The notes beneath the pieces are model-generated. The model did no database searches. It was not told the DNA's origin and saw only the letters and a program-made list of their open reading frames with translations. A stretch of 64,000 nucleotides of DNA from QHXW01 sp963752965 (lineage in GTDB: Bacteria > Acidobacteriota > Terriglobia > Bryobacterales > Bryobacteraceae). The position numbers and the translations under genes were made by a program. The DNA lies in assembly GCA_963752965.1 (NCBI GenBank), contig CAVWAJ010000012.1:253256-317255 (forward strand), in the 5' to 3' direction. Position 1 is the stretch's first letter. The number at the start of each line of letters is the position of its first letter. Below are positions 51,504-60,348 of the stretch, in pieces.

Positions 51504-51989
51504 TTATTCTTGTCTTGTCTTTTCTACTCCTGCAACTACTTCTACACCTACACCTACAACTACACGCGGAAATTCTCCTGAAACATTTCTGGAGAATTTC
51601 GGAAATGCTTCTGATTCACTCCGGTAGCGCTTCCGCCACTCAGTGAAATCAGGTTCCGGGGGAATAGGACTGCGACGGTCATGCGCGGTCTTATAGCGAG
51701 GCATTAAATCCAGCCTGGCATCCCACTGACCCCACAATTGGCCGTTAGCTTGGTAGATAAACAGAAGAAAGTTTTTGGCATACTCCTGGAAGTAAGATTC
51801 CAGATCAAGTTGTGACGGAACTTCATGGAAGGTCAAGTACGCGCGCCCAATAATCCGTGCGTAGTTAATTTCTAGTCGGGCAAATCCGTCCGATGCGAGA
51901 AAGAGGCGAGGCCAGTGGAGTTGAGCGGCGTCGGAACAGCGTCGAAGGCGATCACCGTTAAACAGCCCCTCGGGGTCTAGGATTAGCAT
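51504..51989 (-). CDS. Hypothetical phage-type protein
   Basis: About 161 residues from the ATG at 51989 (MLILDPEGLFNGDRLRRCSD). The sequence (QLHWPRLFLASDGFARLEIN, RIIGRAYLTFH) resembles the N-terminal part of replication/primase-adjacent phage proteins ('...l..ls..arlf...l...aD..Gr') found in integrative elements, but this is only a resemblance. The C-terminus (VVVGVGVEVVAGVE) is read from a CTACAC-type simple repeat. A GAAATTCTCC/GGAGAATTTC inverted repeat (51569-51600) lies inside the gene. Confidence 0.6.
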   Translation of the reverse strand: MLILDPEGLFNGDRLRRCSDAAQLHWPRLFLASDGFARLEINYARIIGRAYLTFHEVPSQLDLESYFQEYAKNFLLFIYQANGQLWGQWDARLDLMPRYKTAHDRRSPIPPEPDFTEWRKRYRSESEAFPKFSRNVSGEFPRVVVGVGVEVVAGVEKTRQE

Positions 51990-52102
51990 AATGTCTCTCC
52001 GATTTTTCTCTCCCAAAACGCGGCCCGCACCCGCCGGCCGGCAGATGCGGACCCAAGCCTTTTGCACGGGAGAGGAGCACGCAAAAGGAAAACTGTTCAG
52101 AC

Positions 52103-52366
52103 TTATCGCCTAAGTCGCCTACGAGTTAGCCATCCATCGCGAGGGCGTGCCGGCGAACTCGCGGCCGTTCTCCACCGATCCGGTACAGGCGCCGACTCTT
52201 GACTAGGTAACCGCCGCAGTAACGCCACCAGCACGGCGCCGTGGGTAGCATGAAGTATTGCTACAAGCCAGAGCATGACCCTGGCAGTTCTCCGGCTGTC
52301 TCGACGTAGCGCAGACATTAAGTCGCGGCAAAGATCGTCTAGTGATGCGTTATCGCGGATCTTCAT
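52103..52366 (-). CDS. Hypothetical small membrane protein
   Basis: 87 residues from the ATG at 52366 (GAGGA ten bases upstream). A charged N-terminus (MKIRDNASLDDLCRDLMSAL) is followed by one hydrophobic helix (VMLWLVAILHATHGAVLVALL) and an Arg/Pro-rich tail. Could be a phage holin-like or regulatory peptide; one transmembrane segment alone does not decide. IS256-family copy 4 inserted 25 bases upstream of the start and probably cuts it off from its promoter. Confidence 0.5.
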   Translation of the reverse strand: MKIRDNASLDDLCRDLMSALRRDSRRTARVMLWLVAILHATHGAVLVALLRRLPSQESAPVPDRWRTAASSPARPRDGWLTRRRLRR

Positions 52367-52391
52367 TTTTGTCCTCGACAATGACCCTTCG

Positions 52392-53836
52392 GAGGATGCC
52401 CGATAGTTCGTAGAAAGTAGCGACTCTCAAACCCCCGGCCATAATGGGCCGAGGGTCGATTTTTCTGCCAAGAAAAAGGAGAGAGTCGCTATGAAGAGAC
52501 GATACCAGATAGAACAACAACGGGCCGTGCAGCAGTTCCGCCGGATCGCCATCGAACAGAATCCCAACATCCAGATGATCCTTCCGCTGGCCGAGATCGT
52601 CGGCTTGTTACAGCAGGGCGTGGGCAACTTGCTGCGGCAGGCTGGTCTGGAACTGATGCACCTGGTGATGGACGAGGAAGTAAAGTCGCTGGCCGGTGAG
52701 CGCCACCAGCAACACGAAGGGCGCAGGGCACAGCGTTGGGGCAAGGAAGATGGTTATTGCGTGGTGGACGGCCAGAAGGTGCCGATCCGCAGAACGCGCC
52801 TACGCACGGCTGACAAACGGGAACAGCATTTAGGCAGCTACGAATTGTTTCAGCGTAGTGGGCCAATGCAAGCGAGCGTGTGGGACAAGATGATGCGCGG
52901 ACTCTCGACGCGCAACTACGGAGCCGTGGTGAAGGATTTCCAGAATGCCTACGGAATCGAGAAGTCGGCGGTTAGTGAGAACTTCATCGAAGCCAGCCGG
53001 GAGAAGGTGAAACAGTTGATGGAGCGGCCGCTGGGCGAGTTGCGCTTATGCGCGGTGCTGATCGACGGGACTCCATTCAAAGACCGGCAGATGATCGTAG
53101 CCCTTGGCATTGGCTGCGATGGAACCAAGACCGTGCTGGGCATCCGCGAGGGGGCGACGGAGAACGCGACCGTGGTGAGCGCTCTGTTGGGCGAGTTGGT
53201 GGAGCGAGGGTTGGACTTTTCGACGCCGCGGCTTTACATTCTGGACGGTGGCAAAGCGCTGCACGCGGCGGTGCGCCGCCATGCCGGGGAAGCGGCTTTC
53301 ATCCAACGTTGTCAGGTCCATAAGAAACGGAACGTCGTGGATCACTTGCCCGACGAACATAAAGGCGATATCAAAAAGAAACTCCAGAACGCCTACGCCA
53401 TGTCGGAGTACTCCGACGCCAAACGCGCCTTGGAGAAATTGCACCGTGAACTGATGGATCTCAATCCGAGCGCGGCGCGCAGCCTGGAAGAGGGCATGGA
53501 GGAGACGCTCACAGTCCATCGGCTGCGGGTACCGGATCAACTCCGCCGGACACTGAGCTGCACCAACGTCATCGAATCTGCCTTCTCCATCGTCGAAACC
53601 GTCTGCCGGAACGTGAAACGCTGGCAGCCCGGCGATCAGATCGAGCGCTGGGTTGGATCTGGATTGCTGGTTGCCGAGCGGCAGTTCCGCAAAGTCATCG
53701 GCCATCGCCAGATTCCAGTGCTCCTGTCCGCCATGACCAATGCGGTTTCCCAGAAGCCGATTGCGAAGCGAACTGCCGTCGCGTAGCCTATGAGGGTCGA
53801 GGGTCGCTAACTTTCAACGGAGATCCGGGCATTCTC
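52392..53836 (+). mobile_element. IS256-family element, copy 4 (in the prophage-like element)
   Basis: 1445 bp flanked by the perfect 8-bp duplication ACCCTTCG (52384-52391 and 53837-53844). Ile27 variant, like copy 1. It lies between genes, against the direction of the phage transcript. Confidence 0.97.
52491..53786 (+). CDS. IS256-family transposase, copy 4
   Basis: 431 residues, translation identical to copy 1 (Ile27), all catalytic motifs intact. Confidence 0.97.
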   Translation: MKRRYQIEQQRAVQQFRRIAIEQNPNIQMILPLAEIVGLLQQGVGNLLRQAGLELMHLVMDEEVKSLAGERHQQHEGRRAQRWGKEDGYCVVDGQKVPIRRTRLRTADKREQHLGSYELFQRSGPMQASVWDKMMRGLSTRNYGAVVKDFQNAYGIEKSAVSENFIEASREKVKQLMERPLGELRLCAVLIDGTPFKDRQMIVALGIGCDGTKTVLGIREGATENATVVSALLGELVERGLDFSTPRLYILDGGKALHAAVRRHAGEAAFIQRCQVHKKRNVVDHLPDEHKGDIKKKLQNAYAMSEYSDAKRALEKLHRELMDLNPSAARSLEEGMEETLTVHRLRVPDQLRRTLSCTNVIESAFSIVETVCRNVKRWQPGDQIERWVGSGLLVAERQFRKVIGHRQIPVLLSAMTNAVSQKPIAKRTAVA

Positions 53837-53954
53837 ACCCTTCGCAGGGGTGTATCTGAAAAACTGAGGCTTTTTATGACTTACTGCACACGGTTGGACC
53901 CGCTACTCCGAAGGGAAAAACGGGCCGGGACGGAACGGTAACCGCCCGGAAACT

Positions 53955-55478
53955 CTAAATCGTTCCTTTCAACTTCACCAACGCGGTAAGTGCGGTTCGG
54001 ACTTGATCCATCACTGAATGCCACTCGCTGGGGCTGATTTGTCTGAACAGCCGCATGGTCGGATACCATGGCGTATCAGTGCGGGCCGCCATCCAGCGCC
54101 AGTCTACCGGCTTCGTTGGTAACAGTGTCCAAGTCGGAACCCCCATCCCTCCAGCTAAATGACAGATCATCGAATCCACCGAAACTATCAGATCCATGTT
54201 CAGGATTGCCGCAGCGCTGTCGAGGAGTGTTCCATCCGACTCCTTTTCGATGGATACGATATCGTCCGGAATCGGCTCGGCCTCTATTCCATCCGGGCTG
54301 CGCTGGAGGCTGTACAGGCGTATGCCTGGGATGTCACGTAGCGAGAAGAGCGCATCGCTCGGTACGTTGCGCCATTGGTCCGTCTTCCCCGCTCCGCATT
54401 GCCATACGATCCCGACTTTGACATAACCAGAACGACCAATCCTCACCCGCCACTTTTCGACGCGCTCCGGCTCAACAGTCAGGTACGGGATGTTCGCCAG
54501 AATCGTTTCCGGGGTCGCGTGGCACAAGAAAGGCAAGCACGTAACGCCAGTGTCCACGTCAAACTCGTCGAACTGCATTGTAGTAACAACCTGGTGAATG
54601 CTTGGGATACGTTGAAGCAGTGGCGCGATGCGTGAGCGACACTGCACTATCACTCTCCCATTGAACGCTTCGGATGAGGTGTACCGAATGTAGTTTAGGG
54701 CGTCGCCGAGACCGGTTCCGTGGCACCGTATCAGTAACCTGCGCCCATCCAGGGCGGCTCCATCCCACGATCTAGCCGTCCCATTGAACTGGTAACACAC
54801 AAAGCTAGCTACGACTCCTATCATGAACTCCGCGAGTTCAACTATCGGGCCTGGCGTCGATCCCACGCCGGCGTTGCCGTGGGTTGCGAACCACTCAGGA
54901 AAACGTCTTTTGAATAGTTGGGTGATCGCGTAAGCCTCGCGCACAAAGCGATAACAGCCTGGTTCCAATGTGCCCGACTGTAAGGTGGCCGAGAAGATAC
55001 CCTCTGCTTCACGGAGATTAAGTTGGGCGAGTAAGCCAAGTACAACCACGCCATAAAGAAACAAACATCTTCTGTCGCTGGGTTTCGTGAGTCGCAAAGC
55101 CTGCATCGCATACTGTGCGGCTCTTGAATGATGGCCCAGATTTTGCCTTAATTCGGCCATATATAAATTCTTGATCGACACATGGTCGCATGGGTCCCTA
55201 TTGAGTCCGTTCTCAGCAGCCCACTGCGCGCCGTCGAGGTCATCGAGTGCGAGCATGGCTGTGCCCGCACTAGCCCATGGCAACGCAGACTGGGGATTCA
55301 ATAACTCCGCGCTTACGCATAACTCAATCGCCCGCTTGTACTGACCACTCTTGTATGCCTTGTCAGCATCCGGGCGGACCCGCTGACACAGAGAGTCCGC
55401 CTCCAGACACAAGTTCCGACACAGAAAGTCGGCGTACACGGGGTCGTATCGTGCGAGGAGTTCAGATGGATTTGCCAT
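53955..55478 (-). CDS. TPR protein with C-terminal glycosyltransferase-9-like domain
   Basis: 507 residues. TPR repeats lie around 38-135 (AYKSGQYKRAIELCVSAELL; DLDGAQWAAENGLNRDP). The C-terminal half is like the heptosyltransferase-related domain usually fused to TPRs: RCHGTGLGDALNYIRY, VGIVWQCGAGKTDQWRNVP and MDLIVSVDSMICHLAGGMG, then WTLLPTKPVDWRWM and DTPWYPTMRLFRQ. It probably transfers a sugar to a surface or protein acceptor. Within a prophage-like element it may change the host surface (lysogenic conversion) or glycosylate a virion protein. It overlaps a 42-codon portal-like frame at its start by 17 bases. Confidence 0.82.
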   Translation of the reverse strand: MANPSELLARYDPVYADFLCRNLCLEADSLCQRVRPDADKAYKSGQYKRAIELCVSAELLNPQSALPWASAGTAMLALDDLDGAQWAAENGLNRDPCDHVSIKNLYMAELRQNLGHHSRAAQYAMQALRLTKPSDRRCLFLYGVVVLGLLAQLNLREAEGIFSATLQSGTLEPGCYRFVREAYAITQLFKRRFPEWFATHGNAGVGSTPGPIVELAEFMIGVVASFVCYQFNGTARSWDGAALDGRRLLIRCHGTGLGDALNYIRYTSSEAFNGRVIVQCRSRIAPLLQRIPSIHQVVTTMQFDEFDVDTGVTCLPFLCHATPETILANIPYLTVEPERVEKWRVRIGRSGYVKVGIVWQCGAGKTDQWRNVPSDALFSLRDIPGIRLYSLQRSPDGIEAEPIPDDIVSIEKESDGTLLDSAAAILNMDLIVSVDSMICHLAGGMGVPTWTLLPTKPVDWRWMAARTDTPWYPTMRLFRQISPSEWHSVMDQVRTALTALVKLKGTI

Positions 55479-55590
55479 AAGAAACGGGCGACGCCGCGCT
55501 CAGCGCCATCCGCGCCTGCGCCCGACGCAACGCTGCGTCGGGCGAGACGAAGGCGATCAACTTGTCCAGGAAGTTGGAAACCGTTACCAT
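55462..55590 (-). pseudogene. Possible N-terminal fragment of a lambda-type phage portal protein
   Basis: A 42-codon frame reads VSNFLDKLIAFVSPDAALRR, then AQARMALSAAS, very like the start of lambda-family portal proteins ('lDr.ia..sP..alrR..aR'). It then stops as the TPR-glycosyltransferase gene begins in another frame. The body of the portal is missing. Either a truncated portal gene left by recombination, or a short gene of its own. Confidence 0.4.
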
Positions 55591-55759
55591 CGCTATGGCT
55601 TCTAGTGATTTGTCCACGTGCCGCTGCGCACGTTGGCATACCAGTGATTTGCCGCGTCCGACAACATACAGACGGAATCACCAGCCGCTCCTGCTGAAAC
55701 CAGATAGCCACCTGAGGTTCCATTCGTGCCGGCTAAGTCGAGGGTATTTGATGCAGCTA

Positions 55760-56924
55760 GTGTAGTGCGGCATAAATAGTAACGATTATAGAATACGCGT
55801 CGTCTTTACAATAGGAGGACCGAAGACGATGCGCGTGGCGCGACCCGTGGTTCTGAGTTCTGACCAGCAAGAGATCCTGGAATCTCGGGCCCGAGCTCGC
55901 AGCGCGCCGGCACGGAGCGTGGAACGAGCGCGGATCGTTTTGTTGGCCGGAGCGGGGCTGCAAGATCAGCAGATCGCGGCGGAGTTGAAGATCACACCGG
56001 AGAAGGCCGCGCGCTGGCGGAATCGGTTTCTGGACGGTGGTTTTGCGGCGCTGGACAAAGATGCGCCGCGCCCGGGAAGAACACCAACCATCACACCGGC
56101 CCAGGTGCAAGAGGTGATCCGGAGAACCACGCAGGAGAAGCCCGACAACGCGACCCACTGGAGCACGCGCACCATGGCAGAGGCCGCAGGCGTCAGTGAA
56201 AAGAGCGTGCGCCGGATCTGGCAGAAACATGGTCTGAAGCCGCACTTGGCGCGGACCTTCAAGGTGAGCCACGATCCCGAGTTCGCCGAGAAACTGGACG
56301 CCATCATCGGGCTTTATCTCAACCCGCCAGAACACGCCATCGTCCTCTGCGCCGATGAGAAGAGCCAGATCCAAGCACTGGACCGCACGCAACCTGGCCT
56401 GCCGCTGAAGAAGGGACGCTGCGGAACGATGACCCACGACTACAAGCGCAACGGAACGGCAACCCTGTTTGCGGCCATGAGCACGCTCGATGGCACCGTA
56501 ATCAGCATGTGCGACGACCGGCACCGGCATCAGGAGTGGCTGAAATTCCTGCGCGTGATTGACCAAGTCACCCCTGCAGGCAAGCAAATCCATCTGATCG
56601 CGGATAACTATGCCACGCACAAACATCCCAAGGTTGAGAAGTGGCTGGCCCGCCATCCGCGCTTCCACGTGTACTTCACTCCCACCAGCAGTTCATGGCT
56701 GAACATGGTGGAGCGTTTCTTCCGTGACCTCACTCAGAATCGGCTGCGGCGAGGCATCTTCCGCGACGTCGAGGAACTGATCATGGCCATTGGCGACTAC
56801 ATTGACCAGCACAACGACCATCCCAAACCGTTTGTCTGGACCGCCAAAGCGTCCGATATTCTGGAAAAGGTCAAGCGCGCCCGCCACGCGCTGCATAATC
56901 GTTAATCTGCATGCCGCACTACAC
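55760..56924 (+). mobile_element. IS630-family element
   Basis: 1165 bp with inverted repeats GTGTAGTGCGGCAT at both ends, extending to TAACGATTAT, flanked by TA on each side, the target of IS630/Tc1-mariner elements. Confidence 0.93.
55829..56905 (+). CDS. IS630-family transposase
   Basis: 358 residues. The N-terminal HTH (ARIVLLAGAGLQDQQIAAEL, ITPEKAARWRNRFLDGGFAA) is followed by a winged helix and the DDE domain: LCADEKSQIQAL (first Asp), LIADNYATHKHPKV (second Asp) and SSSWLNMVERFF (Glu). Ribosome binding site AGGAGGACCGAAGACG. Intact and opposite to the phage genes. Confidence 0.95.
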   Translation: MRVARPVVLSSDQQEILESRARARSAPARSVERARIVLLAGAGLQDQQIAAELKITPEKAARWRNRFLDGGFAALDKDAPRPGRTPTITPAQVQEVIRRTTQEKPDNATHWSTRTMAEAAGVSEKSVRRIWQKHGLKPHLARTFKVSHDPEFAEKLDAIIGLYLNPPEHAIVLCADEKSQIQALDRTQPGLPLKKGRCGTMTHDYKRNGTATLFAAMSTLDGTVISMCDDRHRHQEWLKFLRVIDQVTPAGKQIHLIADNYATHKHPKVEKWLARHPRFHVYFTPTSSSWLNMVERFFRDLTQNRLRRGIFRDVEELIMAIGDYIDQHNDHPKPFVWTAKASDILEKVKRARHALHNR

Positions 56925-57235
56925 TAGTTGGATGGTAATTGCGCCGCTCTTTCCCGTTGCGTTCTGGTAGCACCGCGACATGCCGGCTACGGCGACCGGA
57001 GCGTTGAACGTCAATGCACCGGCAGCCCCGTTGAACTGGTAAGCGATTTGGCCACCCGGATCAACTACCGGTCCAGCAGTGGACGCGAGCACGACCGTGG
57101 TGCCAATCACAACGGCGCCCGTCGTACCCGGCGGAATTACAGCGACCCCGGAAAATGGGTTCGGGTATTGCTGCACCTGCCCGAATGCGGTGCCTATCGC
57201 TGCAAGTAAGAGTAAGATGATTTTAACCATGGCGG

Positions 57236-57550
57236 CTAATAACCTCGAATGGAACCGACAACGCCCGCCGCGTCACTGACCCACGAAACCCCGCCCGGAC
57301 ACAGACGGCCACCAAACTCGAAGATCACCGTTGAGCCACTTTGTAGGGCGGCCTTGCCGGACACTAACGCCAGTGGGCTTGCCTGCTTGTCGCTAACTGT
57401 GACGTGCGCGGGGCCGCTACCGTCATTCGTTAGAACTAATTCGGTGACGTGAAAATTGGACACCAGGACATCTTCCTGTACAGTTGGGATAACCTTGGGA
57501 AGAATTTCCTGCTGGTTAAGAGTTACATTCGGAACTAACGTCACGCTCAT
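57236..57550 (-). CDS. Hypothetical beta-type protein, coupled
   Basis: 104 residues from the ATG at 57550, overlapping the previous stop as ATGA. MSVTLVPNVTLNQQEILPKV, then VSNFHVTELVLTNDGSGPAH and FEFGGRLCPGGVSWVSDAAG suggest an all-beta structural domain, perhaps a tail or adhesin accessory. No known family. It sits six bases before the signal-peptide gene. Confidence 0.65.
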   Translation of the reverse strand: MSVTLVPNVTLNQQEILPKVIPTVQEDVLVSNFHVTELVLTNDGSGPAHVTVSDKQASPLALVSGKAALQSGSTVIFEFGGRLCPGGVSWVSDAAGVVGSIRGY

Positions 57551-57897
57551 TTTGAACCTCCTGAGATTGGACTGGCCTCGGTATTCGTTGACGCTGGCGC
57601 GGCGGGTGTGTCGGGAGCCGACGCGGGGGCCCGTGGCACCTGCCCGGTCTTTCCGATTTGGCAAAGGATACCTTTATCGGAATCGACAAGCCAATCGCCC
57701 TCCAGTTTTCTTCGGCGAATGATAGCTCTCAGCGCACCGTTCCCTTGCCCCTCGGTCGCCGCCATCGCAATATCGATCTTGTTCAGTTCCTCGACGAGGA
57801 TAGTGCGGCGTTGGGCGAGGTTGCCGCGTGTGAGTGTGATGTTCTGAGCGATTTCATCAAAAATCGCCTTTTCGTCAGGTTCAAGCTTGAGTTCCAT
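57547..57897 (-). CDS. Hypothetical helical protein
   Basis: 116 residues: an N-terminal helix (MELKLEPDEKAIFDEIAQNI, TRGNLAQRRTILVEELNKID) and a Pro/Ala/Thr tail (RAPASAPDTPAAPASTNTEA). The size, the charged helical N-terminus and the place between tail-type genes would suit a chaperone or tape-associated protein, but this is a guess. It is coupled to the next gene. Confidence 0.6.
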   Translation of the reverse strand: MELKLEPDEKAIFDEIAQNITLTRGNLAQRRTILVEELNKIDIAMAATEGQGNGALRAIIRRRKLEGDWLVDSDKGILCQIGKTGQVPRAPASAPDTPAAPASTNTEASPISGGSK

Positions 57898-57911
57898 CTA
57901 AAGTCCCCTGT

Positions 57912-58445
57912 TTATGAAATCACCGTTGCTGTAATCGCGGCTTGCATTGCGGCTTGCGCCTGAACCACGGCAGCGGGTGGATACATCGATAACAAACTTT
58001 GGACCTCGCGGCTGAGCATCGATTTGACCAGCGCAGATAGGTCCGAGTACATCCTATTGCCGCTTCCATTGCGCACTTGCGCTACCTGCTGAGCCATGAG
58101 CGTTACGGCGCTGGTAGGTATCGTGGCGGCGACAATCGGCCCTCCGTCGCTCTGCAGGCCAATCTTGAGAACTGCCGGAGCTATGGGCAGGCATAGCACG
58201 GCACTGGCTTGTGCCGGAGTCGGGGCCGAGTCAGTGACCTGGATCGTTAGATCCACAAAGGACGCGGCTGTGGGTGTGCCGGATATCGCGCCGGTCGTCG
58301 CGTTGAGTGTCAGTCCAACAGGCAAGGTACCTGCAATAATTGCCCACGTATATGGAGCTACACCTCCTGAAGCGGTCATGGTTGCGCCGCTATACAGTAC
58401 TCCGTTAACGCCTAGCGGTAGAGCGTTCGTCGTGATAGTTAGCAT
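57912..58445 (-). CDS. Protein with putative Ig-like (He_PIG) domain
   Basis: 177 residues. The start LTITTNALPLGVNGVLYSGA and then VAPYTWAIIAGTLPVGLTLN, ATTGAISGTPTAASFVDLTI, fits one He_PIG-type Ig-like repeat (G-x-P-Y-x-W; G-x-L-P-x-G-L-x-L; G-x-I-x-G-T-P). The C-terminal part is helical with many Gln/Ala. Such domains occur in phage tail fibres and bacterial adhesins. Follows the large tail-fibre-like gene by ten bases. Confidence 0.8.
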   Translation of the reverse strand: MLTITTNALPLGVNGVLYSGATMTASGGVAPYTWAIIAGTLPVGLTLNATTGAISGTPTAASFVDLTIQVTDSAPTPAQASAVLCLPIAPAVLKIGLQSDGGPIVAATIPTSAVTLMAQQVAQVRNGSGNRMYSDLSALVKSMLSREVQSLLSMYPPAAVVQAQAAMQAAITATVIS

Positions 58446-58455
58446 GGTTTTCCTC

Positions 58456-59655
58456 TTAGTTGATTAGTCCGTGACCAGCAGTGGAGTTTAGTGCGTAGTA
58501 GAGATTCTGGCACCAAGTCAGCGCTTGCGCAAGGGTCGTGAATGACGGGAGTCCCGGCCCGGTCTGTCGCCCAGCAATGATCTGGTTCCCGCCAACCCAG
58601 ACCCCGCCAGGGCTTGTCAAGAATAGCTGGCCACCGCCCCCAATGCCAACATCAGTTCCGAGGCTCCATTGCTGTGTGCCATAGTAGAACCCGCACACTG
58701 CCTGCGGGTTAAGTTCGGTCTGGGCATTGCTCTGATTCACAATAACCCCACAGTATTTCCCGCTGTTGCCGTATTGGTTATTAATTGTGGTCGTGATCCC
58801 GTTCAGCGTGCAGATCAGCGAGCACCCGTTAAACAGGCCGGCATTGACCTGCGAGGCACTTACCGTGCCAGCATAAACCACGTTCGCGGCCAACTGTCCG
58901 GCGATCATGTCGGCTGGGTCCTGGATGTTCTTCCAGGTGTTTGAGACGTTCTTGTAGATATAGCCGTCCAGCGTGTTAAAGATACAGATACCTGCCGGGT
59001 AGCTAGTGCTCGGGAGCGTCGGCAGTCCGTTCGTGATTACGATCAGGTTCGCTCCGGGAACGATGTGGCTATTGTCAATAACTCCAACTGCGATGTTGTT
59101 CCCGAGGGACACGCGACGGAGGGAACAGTTATCGAAGTACCACGTCCCACTGCCGCCAGCGACGACGTAAAAATTAACAAAGCACGCATTCGACGGGGCC
59201 TTGGCCGATACTTGAATTTGGTTCCATGTCGTTGAGGGCGTAGCCCCCGCCGAGTAATACGTGGGGCCGATGACACTGTGCGACGAATCCAGGAACGCGA
59301 TTACAAGCTGTGCGTTGCCCGTTACTGTCGCAGAATTGCGCGTGTAGCATGTCGCAATAAATTGGTCTGACGGGTCGCAGTGGATGCTCTGATAAAGATT
59401 TGCTCCGTTAGCCGTGGCCTGCACAGCATATCCGCCCTGGAATGTAACGGTAGACTCTCGCGTAAATGCACCGGGAGTACCCTGAGACCACTGGGCAAGC
59501 GCGGGAGAGTCCTCAAAGCCAGGGTCGAACAACATGTTTGACGGATCGTCCAGTGCGAACTGCACAGAAGTCCCAGAGACGTTGAAACCGGGGCCAAAAC
59601 TATAGGACGTTCCCGGCGATCCAGTCCCGCTGTTCAACGTGGTCCATCGGCCCAT
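58456..59655 (-). CDS. Tail-fibre/host-specificity-like protein with carbohydrate-binding module
   Basis: 399 residues. Residues about 40-180 look like a CBM4/9-type module (NMLFDPGFEDSPALAQWSQG, FTRESTVTFQGGYAVQ, SGTWYFDNCSLRRVSLG). Next comes a phage-fibre segment (ICIFNTLDGYIYKNVSNTWK, DPADMIAGQLAANVVYAGTV, SASQVNAG), the usual layout of tail protein/host-specificity C-termini, and a Gly-rich end (LGTDVGIGGGGQLFLTSPGG). Would bind a cell-surface glycan. Largest structural-type gene seen in the element. Confidence 0.75.
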   Translation of the reverse strand: MGRWTTLNSGTGSPGTSYSFGPGFNVSGTSVQFALDDPSNMLFDPGFEDSPALAQWSQGTPGAFTRESTVTFQGGYAVQATANGANLYQSIHCDPSDQFIATCYTRNSATVTGNAQLVIAFLDSSHSVIGPTYYSAGATPSTTWNQIQVSAKAPSNACFVNFYVVAGGSGTWYFDNCSLRRVSLGNNIAVGVIDNSHIVPGANLIVITNGLPTLPSTSYPAGICIFNTLDGYIYKNVSNTWKNIQDPADMIAGQLAANVVYAGTVSASQVNAGLFNGCSLICTLNGITTTINNQYGNSGKYCGVIVNQSNAQTELNPQAVCGFYYGTQQWSLGTDVGIGGGGQLFLTSPGGVWVGGNQIIAGRQTGPGLPSFTTLAQALTWCQNLYYALNSTAGHGLIN

Positions 59656-59702
59656 AACTGTTCTGCTCCTTTGATTTTGCGCGCGCTTCTAACTCCCCTG
59701 CT

Positions 59703-60254
59703 CTATGCGACCCTTCGAAAGTCGAACTCGCGTTGGATCGGAGCGGGGCTGGGCGTGTCTTTAAAATTCAGCGAGGCGAAATCACAGTGATACCAGCGCG
59801 CAGCGGCGTCGTATCGCTTGGCAGCCTCGCTTTCGTCATCAAAAAGTCCGAGATAAATATCCTTCCCGTTGAACTTGATCCGTGCCATCCATTTGCCGGC
59901 CCGCTTATGCCAAGAAACGCCGCGATATCTTGACGAGTGATTACCTGGCGTCACGTTCCTTGCATTTTGGGAGTGAGTCGCGAGCCGTAAGTTGGCAGCC
60001 CTATTATCGAGCGGGCGTCTCGATTTGTGGTCAATTTGGAGACCGGGCGGAATAGGCCCGAACAATAAAGTCCAGATGAGTCGGTGAAGAAAGATCGTTT
60101 TACGAGACTTAGACTCTCCGCTCCAGGTATTGCGGCAAGCATAACCCCTCAAACTTAGACGCCACTTCCACTTATTTAGATACGGTGCGACATCGGCATC
60201 GACCAGGGTACTCGCTGCCTTCGAGAGGAGTATCGTGACAGGCTTCTCAGACAT
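59703..60254 (-). CDS. HNH endonuclease with AP2 DNA-binding domain (homing type)
   Basis: About 183 residues from the ATG at 60254 (60269 is also in frame). HNH region: FLHRLIWTLLFG, LQIDHKSRRPLDNRAANLRL and ATHSQNARN. AP2 domain: SSRYRGVSWHKRAGKWMARI, GKDIYLGLFDDESEAAKRYD. Free-standing enzymes of this layout are mobile in phage genomes. It sits between a tail-type gene and small phage genes. Confidence 0.92.
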   Translation of the reverse strand: MSEKPVTILLSKAASTLVDADVAPYLNKWKWRLSLRGYACRNTWSGESKSRKTIFLHRLIWTLLFGPIPPGLQIDHKSRRPLDNRAANLRLATHSQNARNVTPGNHSSRYRGVSWHKRAGKWMARIKFNGKDIYLGLFDDESEAAKRYDAAARWYHCDFASLNFKDTPSPAPIQREFDFRRVA

Positions 60255-60348
60255 ACTATGTTTCGTCAAGCAAGACTCGGGGGCGGACCGGGGGCGGTGC
60301 GTGTGACCCCGGTCTCCCCCGTCCCGCCAGACCGTCTAGCGGGGAACT

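Larger units (their letters stand above)
55602..57230 (-). pseudogene. Secreted phage-associated structural-type protein, split by IS630
   Basis: Subtracting the IS630 element and one TA restores a 153-residue frame: signal peptide MVKIILLLLAAIGTAFG-Q, then a Gly/Ala/Thr-rich beta-type body (VAVIPPGTTGAVVIGTTVVL, ITIQLAASNTLDLAGTNGTS) ending NVRSGTWTNH. The second part resembles short repeats in tail or adhesin proteins (GDSVCMLSDAANHWYANVRS is a common ending in phage and acidobacterial surface proteins). As it stands the product is cut after ITIQLV. Confidence 0.8.

Noticed and set aside
55520..55543. GCCCGACGCA/TGCGTCGGGC hairpin taken as a terminator
   Set aside because: No T-run follows on either strand, and it lies in the portal-like coding frame.
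55757..56668. A 303-codon minus-strand frame across the IS630 element
   Set aside because: It is the complement of the IS630 transposase gene.
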